NCBI GenBank assembly: GCA_002471665.1
Contig: DKQK01000010.1
Span: 1-11,758, forward strand
Origin: Gammaproteobacteria bacterium UBA7310
Lineage (GTDB): Bacteria; Pseudomonadota; Gammaproteobacteria; Pseudomonadales; Ketobacteraceae
Direction: 5' to 3'
DNA length: 11,758 bases
Of the stretch, positions 7,155 through 11,758 are shown piece by piece; within the stretch, counting starts at the first letter, position 1, and every line of letters begins with the position of its first letter. The translations under genes and the position numbers were made by a program. Under the pieces are notes generated by a model. The model did no database searches. It was not told the DNA's origin and saw only the letters and a list, made by a program, of their open reading frames with translations.

Positions 7155-7961
7155 TCAATTTAGCCCCACAAACAGCAGCAGCCCTGCCCCCAGAATCAGC
7201 CGGTAGATCACGAACGGGGTCATCCCGATTCGCTCCAGCAAGCGCAGGAACAGGTGAATACACAGAAACGCGCTGAAGGCAGATGCCAGAATACCCAGTA
7301 TCATCAGATTCCAGGGCACCTCCTCACCGCTGGTGGCCAGCTTGACCGTTTCCAGCGTAGCGGCGGCGACAATGATGGGGATGGACAACAGCATGGAAAA
7401 GCGGGCGGAAGCGACACGATTAAAACCAAGAAACAGTGCCGCCGTCATGGTGATACCACTGCGAGAAGTGCCGGGAATCAGGGCGATCGCCTGGGCAAAC
7501 CCGATCACCAGCGCAATGCTCAAAGTCATCCGGGCCAGATCACTACCGGTGTTGCCATGGCGATCGGAGGCCCACAACAACAAACCGAAAACGATGGTGG
7601 TGAGGGCGATGACAAAGCTGGATCGCAGATTGTGCTCGATGAAATCACTGAACAGGCCACCGAATACCACCGCCGGAATGGTGCCCACCACCACGGCAAA
7701 AGCCAACTGCAAATCCGGATTCATGGCGCGGGTTTGCACGGCCTGCGCCATGCCCCCCAACATCCGCCGGATATCGTGGTTAAAGTAAGTCACTACCGCC
7801 ATCAGGGTTCCCAGATGGACCGCCACATCGAAGGCCTGCCCCTGATCAGGCCAGCCCAACAGCTGAGACGGCAAAATAAGGTGAGCCGAACTGGAAACAG
7901 GCAGGAACTCCGTTAATCCCTGAATGATGGCTAAAATCAACGCCTGTACAATGATATCCAT
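7155..7961 (-). CDS. uppP: Undecaprenyl-diphosphatase UppP (BacA)
   Basis: UppP removes a phosphate from undecaprenyl pyrophosphate on the outer face of the cytoplasmic membrane. This regenerates the lipid carrier for peptidoglycan and other envelope polymers; overproduction is known to give bacitracin resistance. The 268-residue protein is strongly hydrophobic with about eight membrane segments, matching the family. The two conserved regions are intact: the Glu-rich motif around QGLTEFLPVSSSAHL, with Glu18 and His27, and PGTSRSG (163-169) with the catalytic-type Arg167. The ATG at 7959-7961 has a clear AAGGA site 7 nt upstream. It follows the thioesterase gene by 27 bp and probably belongs to the same transcript as tsaB. 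Confidence 0.97.
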   Translation of the reverse strand: MDIIVQALILAIIQGLTEFLPVSSSAHLILPSQLLGWPDQGQAFDVAVHLGTLMAVVTYFNHDIRRMLGGMAQAVQTRAMNPDLQLAFAVVVGTIPAVVFGGLFSDFIEHNLRSSFVIALTTIVFGLLLWASDRHGNTGSDLARMTLSIALVIGFAQAIALIPGTSRSGITMTAALFLGFNRVASARFSMLLSIPIIVAAATLETVKLATSGEEVPWNLMILGILASAFSAFLCIHLFLRLLERIGMTPFVIYRLILGAGLLLFVGLN

Positions 7962-7988
7962 GAAGTAATCCTTGTGAATCTACTACGA

Positions 7989-8450
7989 CTAATCGGCTTG
8001 TGCCGTAATCCGGTAACCGTTGATGAATTCCGGCGGCATACGCTTGGGGCGACCACTGTCCACCGCCACGCAAACCCATTTTGTACAACCGCGCAAAACG
8101 GTAACCCCATCCTCGGGGCGAATCAGCTGATAGCGCCGGGTAATCGAAATTTTCTGGTCATTTTCCGTGATCCAGGTACCCATCAGCAGATTATCACCCT
8201 TGAATGTGGCAGCCAGATAATCCACCTCATGACGCCGCGCCACCATGGCACGATTCAGCTCGGTGTATTTATCCCAGCCCAACCCCAATGCCTGCGAATG
8301 CCCCCAGGCTACATCCTCCAACCAACTTACATAGACCACATTGTTGGTGTGGCCCATAATGTCGATGTGTTTATCCTCAACCTGAATATCGCGGCAAAAG
8401 GAAGGCGCCCCGAAATCCCAATCCAGTCCATTCAATTCGTCCTGACCCAT
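7989..8450 (-). CDS. Hotdog-fold acyl-CoA thioesterase (4HBT superfamily)
   Basis: This 153-residue soluble protein belongs to the 4-hydroxybenzoyl-CoA thioesterase/FadM/YbgC-like hotdog superfamily, which hydrolyses acyl-CoA or acyl-ACP thioesters. The N-terminal motif DIMGHTNNVVYVSWLED places the probable catalytic Asp at residue 30, with Gly33, His34, Asn36 and Tyr40 in their usual places. The substrate cannot be told from the sequence. The ATG at 8448-8450 has GAGGG 6 nt upstream. The gene starts 21 bp after the tsaB stop and ends 27 bp before uppP, so it looks like part of one transcript. A role in trimming acyl chains or rescuing acyl-CoA would fit an envelope-lipid setting, but that is inference from neighbours. 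Confidence 0.88.
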   Translation of the reverse strand: MGQDELNGLDWDFGAPSFCRDIQVEDKHIDIMGHTNNVVYVSWLEDVAWGHSQALGLGWDKYTELNRAMVARRHEVDYLAATFKGDNLLMGTWITENDQKISITRRYQLIRPEDGVTVLRGCTKWVCVAVDSGRPKRMPPEFINGYRITAQAD

Positions 8451-8471
8451 GACTGGCCCTCAGCATTCATT

Positions 8472-9167
8472 CTATTTTTTGGATTTTTCCGCCACATTGT
8501 TACGCAAATAGACCGGCAGCACCTGTTCCGCCGTGATCAGTTCACCCGCCACCAGCGCAGTATCCGCCAATGCCAGCAAATCCAGGCTATGGGGTAACAA
8601 CAACGGCTCGCAATGTTGCAATGCTCCGGTACTGAGCTCAAGTGGTTTTTGGTAAATCCAGCCACTGCCGGCTCCGGACCAGCCAGCCGCGGGTTTCACA
8701 CCTGCTGCCGCCGCCACATCATCTGGCGCGCACACGCATTCACGCCCCACCAGTGTGACCTGTCCTGGCCCGCCAATTTCGTAAGACCCCCAGTACACTT
8801 CCCCCATGCGGGCATCGAACGCCGCATGAACGTGTTGGGCGCCCCATTCGCGCCCCGCACGATGGGCGAGCACTGCCAGAGAAGACACGGCCGCAACCGG
8901 CAGGTCAGCCCCGTAAGCCAATCCCTGGACAATTCCTGCTGCAATTCTCAAGCCAGTGAACGCCCCCGGCCCGCGCCCGAACGCGATCGCATCAAGTTCA
9001 GCAAGTGACAGGCCACTTTCCTGCATTAACTCCTGCACCATGGGTAACACCCGCTGCGCGTGCTGACGAGGCTGATCGATATGACGAAACAACGTATCGC
9101 CAGCGTAACTGACGGCAACAGAACAGGCTTCCGATGAGGTTTCAATGGCTAGAATTTTACGGGGCAT
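8472..9167 (-). CDS. tsaB: tRNA threonylcarbamoyladenosine biosynthesis protein TsaB
   Basis: TsaB is the non-catalytic partner of TsaD. With TsaE it forms the complex that installs N6-threonylcarbamoyladenosine at position 37 of ANN-decoding tRNAs. From the ATG at 9165-9167 the product has 231 residues, the usual length. It opens with the conserved strand ILAIETSSEACSVAV (5-19) and carries the family hallmark GRGPGAFTGLR (64-74). The shortened ASKHA-type C-terminal half, which lacks the metal-binding histidines of TsaD, is as expected. A TTG at 9192-9194 would add nine residues ahead of the conserved start. I prefer the ATG because the family begins there and a predicted promoter starts transcription near 9190, although the ribosome binding site is weak. 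It lies 35 bp downstream of yoaA, the same neighbour order as in E. coli. Confidence 0.96.
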   Translation of the reverse strand: MPRKILAIETSSEACSVAVSYAGDTLFRHIDQPRQHAQRVLPMVQELMQESGLSLAELDAIAFGRGPGAFTGLRIAAGIVQGLAYGADLPVAAVSSLAVLAHRAGREWGAQHVHAAFDARMGEVYWGSYEIGGPGQVTLVGRECVCAPDDVAAAAGVKPAAGWSGAGSGWIYQKPLELSTGALQHCEPLLLPHSLDLLALADTALVAGELITAEQVLPVYLRNNVAEKSKK

Positions 9168-9182
9168 ACTGGACGGTTCTCT

Positions 9183-9194
9183 TTGTTCGAACAA
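9183..9194. promoter_or_regulatory. 12-bp perfect palindrome upstream of tsaB, possible operator
   Basis: TTGTTCGAACAA is its own reverse complement. It covers the likely transcription start of the predicted tsaB promoter and ends 15 bp before the tsaB ATG. That is a position where a bound dimer would block initiation. It does not match the proteobacterial LexA box (CTG-N10-CAG), and I cannot name a regulator for it. Confidence 0.4.
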
Positions 9195-9196
9195 CT

Positions 9197-9225
9197 ATTA
9201 TCTCAGTTTTTTTCAGTGCTGAAAA
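9197..9225 (-). promoter_or_regulatory. Candidate internal promoter for tsaB
   Basis: On the minus strand, GATAAT (9197-9202, five of six consensus bases) lies 17 bp from TTTTCA (9220-9225, four of six). Transcription would begin near 9190, giving a leader of roughly 23 nt to the tsaB ATG. The boxes overlap the last codons of yoaA. This would let tsaB, an essential-type gene in many bacteria, be expressed independently of the helicase gene. It is a prediction from sequence only. Confidence 0.45.
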
Positions 9226-11155
9226 ACTCATTGGATGCCCCCTTCCGGGTTATGCCCATCCTGCTCAAAAAAGCCGCCACCTCTGCCTCGGATTCGGTCA
9301 ACGGCATGGGTGGCAGCGATTGCAGGAAGCGAATACCATAGGTTTTTTTCAGAACTCTGCGATCGCCCAACATGACCAGGCCGCAATCGTCGGTTGCGCG
9401 CAACAAGCGCCCCACCCCCTGGCGCAGACGGGTCACTGCATGCGGCACCATGTAGTCTGAAAACACCGAGGACTGTTCCAGGCCGGCTTTGTATTTCCAC
9501 GCCAGGCTCACCACATCATCCGGCGCGGCAAAAGGCAGTTTATCAATTGCCACACACCGTAGAGCGGCTCCCTGTACATCAATTCCTTCCCAGAAACTGC
9601 CGGTGGCCAACAAAATACTGTTGGCTTGTTGACGGAACTGCTGTAGCAGCCGGTGACGGTTGACACCCGGCTCATACACCAGGACGGTGCGGCCACTGCA
9701 TTCCTGCATCAGGGGTAAAGACGCCTGCAAAGCTTGATGACTGGAAAACAGGGCCAGAATGCCCCCGTCAAGCTGCTGCGCCAAATGCAGCAGCCGGGAG
9801 GTCCACGCTTCGAAGAAGTCTTCTGCGGACGGCAATGGCAGATCCGCAGGCACCCACAGCATGGCCCGTTGTTCATAATCCATGGCGCTGTGATAACGCC
9901 GGGTTTGCAGGCCGCTGAGTTCCAGGCTTCGGGTAAAATATTCAAAGCACCCATCCACCGTTAAGGTGGCCGACAGAAAAATCCAGGCAACCGCATCTGA
10001 ATTCAAGCTGGTGAACGGATTTTGCAACCGCGCAGCCACGATTTTCAGCTGCCCTTCCACCAGATCGCAATAAAGAACAGACTCATCACCCCGGGCCTGT
10101 TGCAACAGTTCTATCCACTGGGTCAACTGACGCAATTCCCGGGTCAAATCCACTGCGGAAACGTGCAAACCACTCAACTGTTCACGCAGCCTCAGCAATA
10201 ATTCTTCCAGTGGTTTGAAACTTCCCGCAGCGACCGTTTTGACACCCTGGTCCAGCCCTTGTTGTTGTAACTGATGCCGAATCAACTGCCACAGTTTTTC
10301 CAGCTGTGACAGCAAGACGGGTAACGCTGGAAACAGCGCAAGATGACCATTGGTTTGCCGGCGCACAGCCTGTATCCAGCGCTGCAGCCGGTACTCTTCG
10401 ATGGTTTCCGTATTGCGCCGGATCAACAGCTCGGGTAACTGGTGCGCCTCATCAACAATCACGCAATCCACCGCCGGCAGCAAGGCCCCCATGCCTTTTT
10501 CGAACAGCCGCTGGTCGCTGAGCAATAGAGTGTGATTAATCAGTAACAGATCCGCCTGCGCAGCCTGCTGCCTGGCTTTTTGAAAGTAGCAGTCTGCAAA
10601 ATGGGAGCAACGGTGCCCCAGGCACTGGTCTGCCCCCAGAGTGACCACGGCGGACAGTTCACTGATCTGATCCGCCGCCAACGGCAGCGTCTGTATTTCT
10701 CCACTGCGGGTCTGGATCAGCCAGGCAGACAACTCTGCCCAGAACTGATGCACCAGGGTCTGCCCTTGCCCGGGCAACCGCCCCTCCCGTGCCAACTGGA
10801 AGCGATGGTGGCAAAAATAGTTATCACAGCCTTTCAGCACCGTTAACTGGCGCAGTTGTGGCAACACGGTGCGCAACTTTTGATATTCACCCAACCATAA
10901 GTGGTCCTGCAGGGTAAGGTTACCCACCGATAAAATCACCCTACGCCGGGACAACAGCGCCGGCAGCAGGTAGGAAAGCGTTTTACCGGTACCGGTGGAA
11001 GCTTCCAACGCCATTGAAAGCCCCTCTGCCAAGCCTTTCTCCACTTCTACCGCCAGCTGAACCTGCTCTTCCCGCACCCTGTATCCGGGCCAATCCCCGG
11101 CAAGGGGCCCCGTTGCAGACAAACATTCTTCGACACTCTGATTCAAGGCGGGCAT
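9203..11155 (-). CDS. yoaA: ATP-dependent DNA helicase YoaA (DinG/XPD family)
   Basis: This is a superfamily 2 iron-sulphur helicase of the XPD/DinG group. The E. coli orthologue YoaA acts in repair of damaged replication forks with the polymerase III chi subunit. The 650-residue product is close to the 636 of E. coli YoaA. It shows Walker A EASTGTGKT (51-59), four cysteines (115, 178, 183, 189) placed as the 4Fe-4S ligands, and the DEAH box (235-238). SATL (about 393), SFWEGIDVQG (about 519) and the arginine-finger motif QGVGRLLR (about 577) follow. The chosen start is the ATG at 11153-11155; the frame stays open upstream to a TTG inside mobA, but that extension has no family resemblance. 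The ribosome binding site is weak. It is followed by tsaB after 35 bp and is divergent from mobA across 67 bp. I see no LexA box. Confidence 0.95.
   Translation of the reverse strand: MPALNQSVEECLSATGPLAGDWPGYRVREEQVQLAVEVEKGLAEGLSMALEASTGTGKTLSYLLPALLSRRRVILSVGNLTLQDHLWLGEYQKLRTVLPQLRQLTVLKGCDNYFCHHRFQLAREGRLPGQGQTLVHQFWAELSAWLIQTRSGEIQTLPLAADQISELSAVVTLGADQCLGHRCSHFADCYFQKARQQAAQADLLLINHTLLLSDQRLFEKGMGALLPAVDCVIVDEAHQLPELLIRRNTETIEEYRLQRWIQAVRRQTNGHLALFPALPVLLSQLEKLWQLIRHQLQQQGLDQGVKTVAAGSFKPLEELLLRLREQLSGLHVSAVDLTRELRQLTQWIELLQQARGDESVLYCDLVEGQLKIVAARLQNPFTSLNSDAVAWIFLSATLTVDGCFEYFTRSLELSGLQTRRYHSAMDYEQRAMLWVPADLPLPSAEDFFEAWTSRLLHLAQQLDGGILALFSSHQALQASLPLMQECSGRTVLVYEPGVNRHRLLQQFRQQANSILLATGSFWEGIDVQGAALRCVAIDKLPFAAPDDVVSLAWKYKAGLEQSSVFSDYMVPHAVTRLRQGVGRLLRATDDCGLVMLGDRRVLKKTYGIRFLQSLPPMPLTESEAEVAAFLSRMGITRKGASNEFFSTEKN
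9205..9228 (-). repeat. Imperfect palindrome across the yoaA stop codon
   Basis: On the minus strand AGTTTTTCAG and CTGAAAAAAACT are complementary apart from two extra A residues in the second arm, with CA between them. The hairpin would be A/U rich with a small GC core and spans the last yoaA codons and stop. No T-run follows, so it is not a standard terminator. It overlaps the -35 box of the candidate tsaB promoter. Confidence 0.35.
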
Positions 11156-11166
11156 GACAACTCGGG

Positions 11167-11172
11167 TATACT
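11167..11172 (+). promoter_or_regulatory. Possible -10 box for mobA in the yoaA-mobA divergent gap
   Basis: TATACT is a five-of-six match to the -10 consensus and would start transcription near 11179, about 44 nt before the mobA ATG. No good -35 box is present at 16-18 bp; TTCAAG at 19 bp is the nearest candidate. The site contains the palindrome GTATAC, so it could be read in either direction. Leftward initiation there would leave yoaA with a leader of only a few bases. Confidence 0.3.
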
Positions 11173-11222
11173 GGACACACGGCCACGGGTTTGGGCGCAA
11201 TGTAACACATGGGGGGACCTGA

Positions 11223-11758
11223 ATGTCAAAACCGACGAACATCACGGGCATCATTCTTGCCGGGGGCGAAGGCCGCCGCATGGGAGGCGAAGACAAGGGC
11301 TGGTTGGAGGTGGAGGGTTTACCACTGATCAAGCGTGCTATTCGGCGTCTCGAACCCCAGGTGAGCGAAATCATCATCAGCGCCAACCGCAACCTGGATG
11401 CCTACCAAACCCTGGGAAAACGATTCTTTCACGACACTACTCCCTATCTGGGGCCCCTCGGCGGCATTGCAGCCTGCCTCAGGCAGATCAATACCGAATA
11501 CGCGCTGGTGGTACCCACGGATGCACCGCTGATTCCCTTGAATCTGGTGGATCTGTTAAAACAGCAAATCCCCTCCAAACTGATCCTGTGTGAGGATAAT
11601 CAACGCCTGCAGCCGCTGTTTGGTCTTTATCATTATTCGCTTGCCGATTCCATTGAGCATTACCTGGCTGCAGGGGAGCGCAAGCTCACCCTCTGGTGCG
11701 AACAGCAACAACCAGCTCGTGTCACCATCGGTGACACATCAGCCTTTACCAACCTGAA
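11223..11758 (+). CDS. mobA: Molybdenum cofactor guanylyltransferase MobA (3' end outside window)
   Basis: MobA transfers GMP from GTP to molybdopterin-bound molybdenum, making the guanine dinucleotide cofactor used by DMSO-reductase-type enzymes such as nitrate reductases and formate dehydrogenases. The first 178 codons are present, and the E. coli enzyme has 194, so little is missing. The nucleotide-binding loop is LAGG (12-15), RMGG (19-22) and DKG (24-26). SANRN (53-57) and the Mg-binding Asp100 in PTDAPLIP match conserved family positions. The C-terminal AGERKLTLW and AFTNLN also agree with E. coli MobA. The ATG at 11223 follows a G-rich stretch with moderate Shine-Dalgarno character. 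The gene implies that the organism makes molybdoenzymes, which are not encoded in this window. Confidence 0.96.
   Translation, partial: MSKPTNITGIILAGGEGRRMGGEDKGWLEVEGLPLIKRAIRRLEPQVSEIIISANRNLDAYQTLGKRFFHDTTPYLGPLGGIAACLRQINTEYALVVPTDAPLIPLNLVDLLKQQIPSKLILCEDNQRLQPLFGLYHYSLADSIEHYLAAGERKLTLWCEQQQPARVTIGDTSAFTNL

Noticed and set aside
7254..7916. 220-codon open frame opposite uppP
   Set aside because: A composition-driven shadow of uppP, with low-complexity Gly, His and Gln content and no recognisable motif.
9168..9194. A TTG start adding nine residues to TsaB
   Set aside because: The family starts at the conserved ILAIETS strand shortly after the ATG at 9167, and the TTG lies in the probable promoter start region.
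11156..11222. LexA (SOS) box upstream of yoaA
   Set aside because: No CTG-N10-CAG type site is present in the gap, so damage-inducible control cannot be claimed from this sequence.
9203..11392. A 729-codon version of yoaA starting at a TTG inside mobA
   Set aside because: The extra N-terminal 79 residues are the antisense of conserved mobA codons and have no family resemblance. The ATG at 11153-11155 gives the expected length.
1..11758. Mobile element, CRISPR array, tRNA or defence system
   Set aside because: No transposase, integrase, direct-repeat array, tRNA fold or defence-gene motif was seen; nearly all of the window is accounted for by core genes.

Overview
The window reads as ordinary chromosomal DNA of a gammaproteobacterium. 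The evidence is a proteobacterial-type PlsB, RsmJ, the YoaA/TsaB neighbour pair also found in E. coli, MobA and UppP, all closest in sequence to gammaproteobacterial families. A marine or hydrocarbon-associated lineage such as Alcanivorax, Ketobacter or Marinobacter would fit, but that is only an impression. Base composition looks uniform. I see no transposase, integrase, tRNA, CRISPR array or phage gene.

Layout. (1) Bases 1-3046, minus strand: a three-gene operon read right to left. It encodes an ABC ATPase, an ABC-2 type permease and a GldG-like auxiliary membrane protein that runs off the left edge. Together they form a Gld-like (gliding-type) ABC transporter of unknown substrate. (2) Bases 3047-3389: a divergent intergenic region of 343 bp with three perfect inverted repeats and a plausible plsB promoter. 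(3) Bases 3390-5903, plus strand: plsB, the first acylation step of phospholipid synthesis. (4) Bases 5907-9167, minus strand: tsaB, a hotdog-fold thioesterase, uppP, a Gln-rich small unknown protein and rsmJ. The small gene appears to have its own sigma70-type promoter and may carry rsmJ with it. rsmJ converges on plsB with only 3 bp between the stop codons. (5) Bases 9203-11155, minus strand: yoaA, an XPD/DinG-type iron-sulphur helicase directly upstream of tsaB. (6) Bases 11223-11758, plus strand: mobA, divergent from yoaA and cut by the right edge.

Functional themes. Envelope and lipid precursor metabolism is represented by plsB, uppP and the thioesterase. Translation fidelity is represented by tsaB (t6A tRNA modification) and rsmJ (16S rRNA methylation). 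DNA repair is represented by yoaA and molybdenum cofactor maturation by mobA. The genes are intact where complete.

I looked for a new system and did not find a convincing one. The points worth a second look are regulatory: a palindrome over the probable start site of a tsaB promoter, an inverted repeat inside the plsB promoter, an inverted repeat upstream of the Gld-like operon, and the small Gln-rich protein.
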